From: Pseudoscleropodium purum
Taxonomy: Eukaryota; Streptophyta; Bryopsida; Hypnales; Brachytheciaceae
DNA: 64,000 bases
Direction of reading: 5' to 3'
Assembly (NCBI GenBank): GCA_963969395.1
Contig: OZ017805.1
Coordinates: forward strand, 4,774,001-4,838,000
The notes under the pieces are model-generated. The model was not told the origin of the DNA. It searched no databases and worked only from the letters and a program-made list of their open reading frames with translations. A program made the translations under genes and the position numbers. This document shows positions 48,922 through 58,493 of this stretch, one piece after another (the first letter of the stretch is position 1; each line of letters opens with the position of its first letter).

Positions 48922-50175
48922 CCACGACTCTGAATTTCGATCAACCTACTTCACTGAATTAGAGATAGATCCATACCCGAATTGAAATCACCTGTCAACT
49001 GCTAAACTTGATCAAACAATCACTCTACATCTATAGATTTTTCAATTTTCAATACTCCAATCGCGCTCCTGGATCTGAGCTCCTCAGATTGCCATAAATT
49101 CACTACACCTCTTGTCCAAACTTCTGTTTGATCTCCTCACCTCCTACGCTGAATCACTTTCAAACCCTGTCGTCACTACAAAGTTCAATCCATCATCAGT
49201 CCGAAACATCATCAGGAAATTTTCGACCTGAAAATCCCAGCATTCCAATCAATTCTCGATCATTCATCCTTCACTGCAATTTTGCCACGCTATTCGTCAA
49301 AATTCCTTGTACGTTTGCTCACTCTATTGATTATAGGATCAATTTAGCCTGACTTCGTTTCAATCAATTGGTTGCTACATCAGCAATCTTGATCTCGGTC
49401 GGATCGAAAACCTCAGTAATTTGAAAAATTTCTTGATCACTCCATTGCAAGAAATCACTAATTTCTAATCGTGAGCCTCCAATCAACCGAAACAATTCGC
49501 AGCCTCACTGCGCTTCGACACAATTTTAGATTTTTAGATTTAGAAATTTCATAGATACAAACACACTAGAGGGCACTTACACAATTACAAATATTATAGC
49601 AAAAGAAAATGTTGCACAATCACAGATAACTCAACAAAAACTTGCGTAGAAAAGGCTTCAAATTATTATTGTAGAAAAATTACAATGACAAGTGCTTCTT
49701 CCTGAATGCACTGTGAAGTTTAAAATTATGAAAGATTACATATGACAAGTGTTTCTCTCTGAATACACTATAAATTTTTTTTTTAAATTTTTGTGCCTTT
49801 AAATGCTAGAAAGAAGGCTCACGTCCCTTCCAATCGGGTTTTTTTTGTTGGTTTTTGTTAGTTTTTTTCATTTTTCATCCAATTTGATGTCTTGTTCATC
49901 CATATATGTGGCCCATTCATCCTTTTGGCACCTTTTGAAATTTTCCATCCATCTACATAGTTTATCATCCATTCTCTACTTCATCCATCCAAATTGCCCT
50001 ATTTACACTACATAAAGTTTGAAAAATACTTTTTGCATTACTTTTAGCTACTTTCTGCTTTTTAGTGTTTTTAGCCTACTTTTAAGTTTTTTTTTTCTAC
50101 TTTTTAGACTATTTTGTACATACTTTTCCAATAAAAATTAAAAATTAACCTAAAAACCAAAATCTTTATTCTACA

Positions 50176-50790
50176 CTTTGTAATTTCTACATTTTTTTTC
50201 CTTCCATTTTTAAAGATTTATCTTTTGTTTTTTGGGGTTCTAATTTCTAAACTATTGTTCATAGCTTCTTGAACAGAATGCAAGTTCTCTTGCACAAGAA
50301 AAGTCCTAAAAGTAGGAAGAATTTTGTTTTTTCATGAAATCTCAAGGTAGAAGGTATTTGCAACTTCTACATATTTTCTTTATTTTATATTATTAATTTA
50401 TTTCAATTGTTTTGTGCTTTAAAATTTTTAAACTACAACACATGGCATTCTAAAGTAGAATTTTCTTTTGTAGAAAATTGCCTACAAGTAGTAGAAAATT
50501 AGTTTCCTCATGGATTATAAATGTTCATGTACGTTACAACTTCTACATATTTTTTTCTTCCATTTTTAAGGATTTATCTTATGTTTTTTGGGGTTCTAAT
50601 TTCTAAACTACAGTATATGGATTTTTGGACAAATTGCAAGTTCTGTTGCATAGGAAAATTCTTAAAAGTAAGAAGAATTTTGTTTCTCATGAATTCTCAA
50701 GGTTTAGGGTATTTGCAACTTCTACATTTTTTTTCTTTCATTTTATTAATTTATTTCATGTGTTTTTTTCTTTTAAATTTTTTTAATATT
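50176..50790. repeat. Satellite array, last monomers
   Basis: P-type (near 50250), Q-type (near 50430) and P-type (near 50605) monomers continue with the same ~180-bp spacing. The pattern fades at about 50790. The open frame 50521-50805 is within the satellite and is not a gene. Confidence 0.75.
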
Positions 50791-51128
50791 TTGGAAGTTT
50801 TCTAGGAAAATCAGAATTTAAGGCACATCTATTAAAAATGAATTTGAAGGAATTCTCTATCAATAATTATCTAAAAGCCATGCAATACCAAAGAAAGTAT
50901 ATATTCAAATGCAAACTACAAGAATTGTAAACAATAGATCCAAAAAGTTTAATACTTTATATAAAATTTCCATGAAATATATACGTATTGGATGTATAAA
51001 CGGAATACTATAGGTAGCAAAGTATATAGTGCTCAAAGACTGTGTTGGAGGCATCACCAACACTGCAAGTGGATTGCATTGAAGGAAGTAGTTAAAGCAT
51101 CTATATAATGAAGCCTTGGTGATAGTGA
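50791..51128. other. AT-rich non-coding sequence after the array
   Basis: I see no gene. The satellite stops near 50790, and the first fold-back begins at about 51130. Confidence 0.4.
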
Positions 51129-51129
51129 G

Positions 51130-51354
51130 GTTTGGAAGCTACTTGAGTCAACAAAGGAAACTACAACATGAAAAGAACAAGAGTGCAAACATTATATAAT
51201 CTAACCTCCTCCTTGGAAAGTACTTTCACACACCACAATGTGCACAAAACAATATATAAGTGTACTTCTTAAAGAAGAGGTGAGATCATACAATTTTTGC
51301 ACTCTTGTTCTTTTCGTGTTGCATCCTTGCTATTGACTTAGGTGGTTCTAAGAC
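51130..51354. repeat. Long fold-back (inverted repeat), first of a pair
   Basis: The left arm from GTTTGGAAGCTACTTGAGTC to the centre is complementary, with mismatches, to the right arm ending TGACTTAGGTGGTTCTAAGAC. Well-matched parts are AAAGAACAAGAGTGCAAA against TTTGCACTCTTGTTCTTT, and an inner hairpin of AAGTAC(T)TTCACA against ATAAGTGTACTT. The centre lies near 51240. A transcript would fold into a hairpin of roughly 110 paired bases per arm. It could be a MITE-like fold-back or a small-RNA precursor. Confidence 0.7.
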
Positions 51355-51379
51355 TTTGTTGGAACCTTCATGATACTAA

Positions 51380-51610
51380 GGTCTTCGAACTGCTTGAGTT
51401 AGCAGAGGAGAGAGAATCAAGGGACCACAAGTCCAACCTTCAAGGAACTCCCCTCCACCTCTCCTTCAAAAGTACTCTCATACACCACAATGTGTAAGGA
51501 ATAATGTATGAGTGTAGTTTTGGAGGAGGGAGGCGAGTAGAGTTCCATGAAGGTTAAACTTATGTTCCCCTAATTCTCTCTTCTTTATTGATATAGGCAG
51601 TTTGAAGACC
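51380..51610. repeat. Long fold-back, second of a pair
   Basis: The left arm GGTCTTCGAACTGC...GAGAGAGAAT...AACCTTCAAGGAACTC pairs with the right arm GAGTTCCATGAAGGTT...ATTCTCTCTTC...GGCAGTTTGAAGACC. The inner hairpin ACTCTCATACACCACAATG, then ATGTATGAGTGTAGT is the same unit as in the first fold-back (51217-51270 against 51469-51522). The two hairpins are therefore related copies placed side by side. Confidence 0.75.
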
Positions 51611-51624
51611 TTATTATCACCTTT

Positions 51625-52340
51625 ATTTTGTGGACACTGTTGTTTCTTCCTTCCGGCGTCCTACTCACAATGGTGGTGATGCCTACAATACTTTCTCTAG
51701 ATAAGCACAATGGATAGCGTGGTCTTTTCATCCCAATGTCATATTTACATTTTGAATATTTGCGTGTATTTGATAATCTATTCTATATCATTATGGACTA
51801 TAAGAGAAAAACAAAGCATATCCCATGGTTCTAAATCTACCTTCAGTGAATGGAACCTAGTCTTCTTGTTCTCCAATGCCTTGACTAAGTGTGGTCTGCT
51901 ATTCTACCCACTACTACTAGTAGTCTTCAAGCGCCCACCAAGACCTCCAACTATAATATATACTTGGCCAACGATAACACTACAATTTCCATAAATGCCA
52001 ACATTTATACTCTAAATGCAAACCCTAGCTACGTAGTGTAATGTCATGTATTATTTACATATATAAAACACTCAAAAGCATTTGAGTTTCTGTATCCTTG
52101 TTCCACTACCTCCCCAACTCGAAGTAGTATAAGTATGACCTACTCTTGAGTTTCTCCAATGCCTTGAGCAACTCCGGTCCTTGATTGTATGTAATACTGG
52201 GTGTGCATCTCTAGTTGGTGTTGTCCCTCCTTTGCTACTTCAACGACCTTTCCTCCCAGGCTTCCCACAAACATCTAGTGGATTTACTACAAGTTTCTTT
52301 AGCACGTCTCTTGCACTTCTTTCTAGCAATTAGGACCGGT
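51625..52340. other. Non-coding or decayed minus-strand coding DNA
   Basis: On the minus strand two similar short blocks occur, RPHLVKALENKKTRFHS near 51880 and GPELLKALEKLKSRS near 52170. This suggests a degraded repeat-containing protein of unknown family. The plus-strand frames at 51710-51994 and 52215-52403 look like shadows. GAAGC at 52341-52345 is the left TSD copy of element B-minus. Confidence 0.3.
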
Positions 52341-52345
52341 GAAGC

Positions 52346-55300
52346 TGTCGCTACACACAATCTAGGTGTAAGTATCTTTAGCCACAAAAGCGTGATAAAA
52401 TGACATGGATTATCATCCTAGAGAATTCCAGAATGTTCTTCTAAACCTCAATACCCAGATTCTTTGTTTTTTCCCTTCCAGCTACTCTCTCCCTCTCTCT
52501 TCCGGATTTCCAATTGCTATCCGGATTCATCCATTTCCGGTTTTCAGTTATATCTTTCTAAAGATCTGATTTTCAATACCTTTGTTTTACCCTCAAAAGG
52601 TCTATTATTGGTCTTTCAAGGGATAGGGACTCACCACTCTAGTTTCTGACACTTATTAAACTAACAAAAACACCTAAACACCCAAGTAATCAAGGTGTTG
52701 CAGCATAGAAGGAAGATTCGGATCCTCACAATGTTCTAGATGGCCAATTTGAAATGTAGGTCACTTAGGACTGTGTTCACTCTTCCTTACTACAACGACA
52801 AATCTTAGGCATCTGGAACTGACAAGGGGGTAGTCTTTCTAGACGTAAGACAGATTCCAAGGTTAGTAAGCCTTTCGGTGAATGGGAGTTTTCTGTTGGC
52901 AATCGCTAATCTCTGCACATAATTATTTCCAATTTTGGATTTGCTTTCATACCACTCTTCAGTATAACTAGATTACTATTTCGTTAGTTCATAGGCACCA
53001 TGCGTAGCTCCTTCGTCACAAATCTGAACACCAATACAATAGTATTCTTTCAATTCGATTTAGCTACTCAGAACTTGGATTCCTCCTCCTCTATCCTCTT
53101 CACATCTCAACGCTCCAAATGACAAACCAACACAATCCGTACACAGATGTTGGAACTACAATGTCCAACTTGGTGGCTCAAATTAGAGAAAGGAATAGAA
53201 TACAATTGAAAATGCTTGAGGATGGAATGACAAGGTAACAAACTTGCCCACCCTTAAAAACCAAAACCAAAATCCAAAGTCAACACCTAAAAAGCCAAAA
53301 AGGCACCCTAGAAATTAGGGTAACCATATAATGAATACCTTGAAATATTTGGAAAGTTCACAACGAATTGTCCTCAAAAATCTAGAACCCAAGCCTATGC
53401 TTGAGAAACCCATTCCGGAATCAAAATAAAAATCCAACTAACTACCTACTACCTATCTATCCCGTCATACCTTTTTCATGTTGCTCCCACTTTCTCTACC
53501 CAGAGTCTTCATCAAAGCCTTCACTGGTGTATTCTTTATTGTCAATGAGGTCTGAGGTTTCTGTTGAATTTCTAGAGGGGAGTCTTTATCATTTGTCTTT
53601 TCCTCGGTTCTGGACTTCAATACTTCTTCCTCTAACTCCTTGATCTCCTGAATTTCCAGATCTTTGGCTTGCGGCGAAATCACTCAATTCAATCTCCGCG
53701 TAATCCCACTTTGGTGGCGAATGTTGCATGTGTGAAAAGTCTTCCGGATGAGACTTGGCTGGATTCGTCATTACTCTAATCCATGCGCCGAGATTGATGC
53801 AAACGTTCAATCTGAGTATCTTGAACTTTTCGGCCATGATTCTCCCAAGTGGTGGAAGAATTGGAACAGAAATTCTTTACTCTCCTGGAACGGACTTTTT
53901 ACTCGGTTCCTTCTCTAGCTCAAGTAATGCTTGTTTGGCTGGAGTCCACACTTAATTAATCGGTGGACTGGTAGTTGGAGTAAGAATAGACTTCAGTCCT
54001 TCCAACTATGGCTGAATCGGAATACTAGAAGTCTACCGGACCAGAGTCTATTGAATTGTAGTATTCTGGAATATGATTATGGGGACTTTCGAAAACCCTT
54101 CTAAATCTATAGCCATTTTCCAAATCCAAGTACCCCAACAACTTGCGCATGTCCCTCAAGACAACCTCTATCCGCGCTTCAAAATCAACCACGATCTTAA
54201 CCATCATCGATTCAATCATATGACCTTCCTTCTCCAACAAAGTAGTGTAGAGGTTAACTTTCATCAGCGTATATTCTGGAATCATTACGAGTTCCTTCAG
54301 ATCGTGGATGAATCAAAGAACATTTGTCTCCTTCCGTCCACTTCAATTGGGACTTGAAGCTATCACTTTCCTCTTGCAACTTCCGGATTTGTTCCTCCTT
54401 TTGTTGGAACTCTTTTAGATCTGGCTATTTCCGGATCTCTTCCAAAATCTTGTTCAGTTCCACTTTGAGTTTGCCCAAGATGAGGAATACGTGATCCTTT
54501 AGGTCGCCATACATCTCTTTGGCATGCTACATCCATTGGATTCTGGCTTTAAAGAAATTTAGGTCTTCATGTTGTCCCGCATCCGGACTCGGCTCTCCTC
54601 CATTCAACATTGGTGCCTTCCCTCGTGTAGCTAGATCCATAGACTTCCTTCATTTTCGGTTGGCAGCTTCTTCTTCCGGTTGTCCTTCTTCTTTGGATTC
54701 CTTATCTTTCTTCTCTAGTTCATCTGTTAGATTATACTTCAGGATCTCAACTCTAGTGTTGTACTAAATGTTTCCTTAGCACTTAAGACCTCCTTGTGAT
54801 GATAGAGGTGAAACAGATACGAAGTGATAGGACTATGTTTTGCCTTGGCCACGTGATCAACTAGTTTGCCTACTATGCCCTGAATTACTCTCCTCCAATG
54901 AACAATCCAATCCTCTAAGGCCCTAAAGATGGTGCTAGCCACCGTGATTGTAACCCAAGTAGGCTTTTTTGGATACAAGATCGGAATGAGGAATTCAAGT
55001 ACCCGTCTATACCTCTCATTCTTGCGATTATTAATGGAAAATCCTTCATTTGCATGAGCCAAACTCTAGAACTTTTCGGTTCTACACTTATTTGCCTTTT
55101 CAATTAATCCGAATCCTCTCTTTTTGAACAAATATACATTTGCCTAGATGTCTTCTGTCCAGGCTATGGGTTGACCCCTCATCATCAACTCATATTGGTT
55201 CGGAACTCCATAAATGAGTTTTTGAATCATCTCCTCGTTCTTCATACTCCATGGCCTATCTAACAATCCAATGCATTTGATAGACATGAGGTCCTCTTCT

Positions 55301-55868
55301 AATTGCACTCAGTGGATCGGATCGAAACGAATGACTAGACAGACCATCCAAGTTGCTACAACGGACTTTCATGCAGACAAATCACTTGCCGCCTCTATGA
55401 ATTACCGACATCCGACAACCTAATTCGGTGCAAATAGCACTGACCTTTTTGTTCTTTCCTTATTACAAGTGCTAACTCACCACTCTTTCTCTCAACTATA
55501 TATCCATAAGGTTCAACAACTAGAAAGGGAGAAAAGTAAAGTGGCGATGGATTTAAATACTTGGTGTGCAGCTGACAGTTCCTAGTGGAGAATAGGCAAA
55601 AGATTGTTTCCATAACAGTACCCTAGTTCCCTAGATCGAAAACCTAGAATATAGGTTCCCAAAATCCAAAACTTTCTCTGATTGGATCTGTTGCGGATCA
55701 ATTTCTATAACACTAATAATAATTCTAACAATCCAGAAATTGACTATTTCCATAATAGTCTTGATGTAGCCAAAATCCCTATGGGTTACTAAAAAAATAA
55801 AAAAATTGTAAGTCTACCTAACCTAATCTAGACTAATCCTATTTAATTTGAGTTTCCATGCTACCATA
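52346..55868 (-). mobile_element. TGTCGC-family element B-minus, 3.5 kb
   Basis: Read on the minus strand it begins TATGGTAGCATGGAAAC and ends GTGTAGCGACA. A perfect 5-bp TSD GAAGC flanks it (52341-52345 and 55869-55873). It aligns over its whole length with B-plus (41577-45098), including the CAATTTCTGGATTG leader, a TATTTAAAT box near 55551, the ORF and the 3' region. The left end in element orientation was located from the TSD and from similarity to the A-type TGTCGCAGC end. Decay is mainly C-to-T and G-to-A changes. Confidence 0.85.
53465..55440 (-). pseudogene. Element B ORF, broken copy in B-minus
   Basis: Best-kept block at 55062-54739: YRRVLEFLIPILYPKKPTWV, STIFRALEDWIVHWRRVIQG and SPITSYLFHLYHHKEVLSAK. 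These align with A3 DRHRRLLQFLVPVLHPEKPT, GTRKVDWARIISDLV and TPVCPYLFHLYRENQVL. An acidic/Glu-rich block follows near 54660-54720, and the C-terminal end near 53690-53465 (QAKDLEIQEIKELEEEVLKS) matches B-plus. Stops and frameshifts break the frame throughout. Comparing the two B copies would allow the ancestral protein to be inferred by alignment; I have not done this. Confidence 0.75.
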
Positions 55869-56211
55869 GAAGCACATTGAGGTAGTAGAAATTGTCTAAT
55901 ATGTAGAGACAAAGGCCTCTCTCCCAAACTTGGACTAGGCAACGCCAATTTTTTAGGGGTCATTGTCGACCAAGACACTAGATTTCAAAGTTTCTTTAGC
56001 ATCCTTTTAAGATGAAGGACATCCACACACTTGACATCAAGAGCATACAAAATAAATGGTATAGCTTAAGCTTAGAATTTTCATCTCGATTTAAAAAACA
56101 AAGAAAAACCTTATAACACTCTTTAAGTCACATCGACTTGATTGGATAGAACCAATTTTCAACTCACTAGTCTACACAAGCACACATTCCTAGCACTAAT
56201 TCAAGTTCCAT
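55869..56211. other. 343-bp spacer between elements B-minus and A3
   Basis: No gene. It contains one copy of the AAGTC...GACTT hairpin motif (56125-56140), and its last bases form the left half of the palindrome into which A3 inserted. Confidence 0.45.
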
Positions 56212-56484
56212 TGTCGCAGCTTAGAATTTTGATTTTCTTAGTATACACCAAAATAGGAACGGAAACTAGTCATTAGCTAACCGGATCCGATTAGGTGGGA
56301 AAGGAAAACTCAGAATTAGCACGGAACGTGAAGTAGTGGGCTTCTTAGATCCAATCCGGTCAGGAGTAACTAACGACGGAAACGAAATGTAACACGGATT
56401 AGGTCTAGGACCGGATGATGATGATGAACCGGATTATGATGGTAACCCGGATTCATGATGATGAACCGGAAAGGGTCCAGGGAC

Positions 56485-56492
56485 TATAAAAG
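56485..56492 (+). promoter_or_regulatory. TATA box upstream of the A3 ORF
   Basis: TATAAAAG lies 190 bases before the ATG at 56675 and is conserved in position with TATATAA in A1. Downstream is a GC-rich leader. A short ATG-TGA upstream ORF starts at 56663. Promoter activity is inferred, not shown. Confidence 0.55.
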
Positions 56493-56674
56493 GAGGAGCT
56501 TTCACTGTTGCACCCCCTTTTAGAAACTCGACCTTGAGCGTGCGCGGTTGAGTTTTTGTCGTTTGTGCGTCTGAGCGTTTGTGTTTTGTCTGTTCTGCTT
56601 CCGGTTGAGATCGGAGAGAGGAAGTGAGGAACGGGACGTGCGGCTAGGAGAGAGTGAGGTAGATGTGAGTGGGA

Positions 56675-58333
56675 ATGCCTCAGCTACGTAGGTCGAGGCA
56701 AGCGAGTCCCTCTGGAGGCGAGGTGAAGCTCCGGAAAGTCATTCCGGTTATTCCCTCCACAGAGCCGGAAAAGGCTGAACTCATGGATGATCTCAAATCC
56801 ATGGGTTGCGTAGGGTTTGCCGAGAAACCTTGGGGTTTTAGGGAGGAGAGAATGGTCAAGGAGCTCCTCGGAAAGTTGTCCAACCAGTTTGACAACACCG
56901 TGAGGGGAGCTCCCGTCAGCTGGAACGAGGGGATGTGGAGAGCGGTTTACGGTTTACGGGCAGGAGGTTTGGGAATGGCGAGCCGGAAGGATGAGTTTGT
57001 CCGAGGGAAGTTCAAGGGAGCCGTCAACCCGAAGGACGGATACGCGGTCGAGGATTGCTTGGACGACCGACACCGTCGGCTCCTGCAATTCCTGGTTCCG
57101 GTTCTTCACCCGGAGAAGCCGACCAGGGTGACGATCACCCTCGGCAACACCATTTTCGGTGCCCTCAGTGGTACCCGGAAAGTGGACTGGGCACGGATCA
57201 TTTCCGATCTCGTGGCCCAGCTTGTTAGTAGGGTTGGGAAGAAAAGGGCCACTCCAGTGTGCCCTTACCTCTTCCACCTCTATCGGGAGAACCAAGTCCT
57301 CACCAACATAGAGGAGAAGGCGTGGAAGACGCAAGAAGTGCTGCTGAAGTATGGGGAGTCGGAGACGGATGACGAAGCGGAATCCGATTCCGAGTCAGAC
57401 CGGGAGTCCAGCGAGGAAGAGGAGGAGTTGATGCCGCCGATCAAGCGACAGAAGCTGACGCCTCCACACAAGCGCGGGACGCCTCCCGGTCAAGACAAAC
57501 CGGCCCCGGAAGAGAAACCGGAAGCCGAGAAGACCAATTCCGGGGGAGATCCGGATATGCAAGATCCATTCAACGGTCTGATCAACGTCCTCTGCAACAT
57601 CAGGGCGGATTGGGAGGTGAAGCACAGGACGCTTGCGGCAATCGGCAAGTTGGTGGGTGCTGCACCGGACAGCAACTTGGCGGAACAAGTGGCGCACTGC
57701 ATCACGAATCCGGAAGAGACCCGGAAGCAGGAAGTCGAGATCCGCCGGTTGCAGGAGGAGGTAGATAAACTGAAGGCAACACTTTTCGCCTATCAGGAAG
57801 ACGTGACGGCCGCTCGGGAGATGGCGGAGGAGACTCGGAAGGTGGCCGAGCAGATCAAGACGGTCCTGGGAGAGACCGGAACGGCAGCGGCCAAGGCGAA
57901 GCTCTTCGACGAGAAGATCCACGAAGAGAAGAAACTATCCGGTTCCCGGATGGTCCGGATTCTCGCGGACTTCGCCGAGCAGGTGGAGACGGCAATGGTG
58001 GAGGGGCGGAAGGCTGCGGACCGGATCGAGGAGAGCAGCCGGAAGCTGACGGGAGCGACGTGCGACAAAGGTATTCACCTTTCGGACATCTCTCTACCGG
58101 ACCTCTTTCCGGATGCAACTATGGCAAAGGACAGGAAGGATTGGACTCCTGAGTCCAAGAAGTCTGCACGGACTGGGACTCCGAGATCGAGACCGGATAT
58201 TACCATCGACTTGGAGTCTCCACCCGGACCGAATCCTGAGGAGGGGGAACGGGTCCGAAATTTGAGCGAAGTCTTCGAGGAGTTAACCCCGGAGGTCGGA
58301 AGCCCGACGATAGGATCTAGAGTTGTAGGGTAG
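56675..58333 (+). CDS. Unrecognised 552-aa nuclear-type coiled-coil protein of element A3
   Basis: The start is the ATG of MPQLRRSRQASPSGG. The open frame two codons upstream begins at GTG. Residues about 35-215 look globular (PWGFREERMVKELL, VSWNEGMWRAVYGL, LLQFLVPVLHPEKPT, WARIISDLVAQLV, CPYLFHLYREN). This layout recalls the 'putative plant transposon protein' domain of some plant LTR retrotransposons, but that link is from memory and uncertain. Residues 229-252 are acidic Ser/Glu. KRQKLTPPHKR at about 257-267 looks like a nuclear localisation signal. Residues 335-460 are predicted by eye to be coiled coil (EIRRLQEEVDKLKATL). There is no Cys/His zinc finger, protease or polymerase motif. 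It shares its reading frame with three decayed homologues (A1, B-plus, B-minus) and one fragment (A2). Its role in mobility or gene control is unknown. Confidence 0.75.
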   Translation: MPQLRRSRQASPSGGEVKLRKVIPVIPSTEPEKAELMDDLKSMGCVGFAEKPWGFREERMVKELLGKLSNQFDNTVRGAPVSWNEGMWRAVYGLRAGGLGMASRKDEFVRGKFKGAVNPKDGYAVEDCLDDRHRRLLQFLVPVLHPEKPTRVTITLGNTIFGALSGTRKVDWARIISDLVAQLVSRVGKKRATPVCPYLFHLYRENQVLTNIEEKAWKTQEVLLKYGESETDDEAESDSESDRESSEEEEELMPPIKRQKLTPPHKRGTPPGQDKPAPEEKPEAEKTNSGGDPDMQDPFNGLINVLCNIRADWEVKHRTLAAIGKLVGAAPDSNLAEQVAHCITNPEETRKQEVEIRRLQEEVDKLKATLFAYQEDVTAAREMAEETRKVAEQIKTVLGETGTAAAKAKLFDEKIHEEKKLSGSRMVRILADFAEQVETAMVEGRKAADRIEESSRKLTGATCDKGIHLSDISLPDLFPDATMAKDRKDWTPESKKSARTGTPRSRPDITIDLESPPGPNPEEGERVRNLSEVFEELTPEVGSPTIGSRVVG

Positions 58334-58484
58334 ATAGGATTTGAATTTCAGTTAGGAGTAGGAGCGGATCCGGATCCGGATCCGGCTCAATAGTATTAGG
58401 TTAGACCGGAAGTTAGATTTAGGTGGCGGCGGACCCCCACGGGTTTTCCGCTCCTTTTTGTGCTTTTAGGGTTTTGACCCTTTG

Positions 58485-58493
58485 TATATAAAT
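58485..58493 (+). promoter_or_regulatory. Second TATA-like box in A3
   Basis: TATATAAAT is conserved in A1 and A2 at the same place after the ORF, followed by ATCGGTTCC and, about 100 bases on, TCTCTCCAGCGCGACAGG. If the element is an LTR, this would be the U3 promoter, with R and U5 downstream. Confidence 0.4.

Larger units (their letters stand above)
47991..50175. mobile_element. TG...CA element, 2.2 kb, no visible coding genes
   Basis: The element starts TGTGAGGTACTTTTTC and ends CTTTATTCTACA, flanked by CTTTG on both sides (47986-47990 and 50176-50180; ACTTTG is also possible). The satellite monomer is cut in the segment ATGTACTTTG-CAACTTCTAC and resumes after it. TG...CA ends with a 5-bp TSD suit a solo LTR. 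I find no long internal direct repeat that would make it a full LTR element and no polymerase domain. It contains a 23-base T run at 48176 and a possible tRNA-derived SINE near 48840. The small frame at 49128-49352 is Ser-rich and probably not a gene. Confidence 0.65.

Noticed and set aside
57395..57922. Long minus-strand open frames opposite the A3 and A1 ORFs (also 13489-14016, 12778-13428, 56954-57334)
   Set aside because: They are shadows in GC-rich DNA of a plus-strand ORF whose protein is conserved across types A and B. The antisense proteins are Leu/Arg/Ser-rich with no independent conservation.
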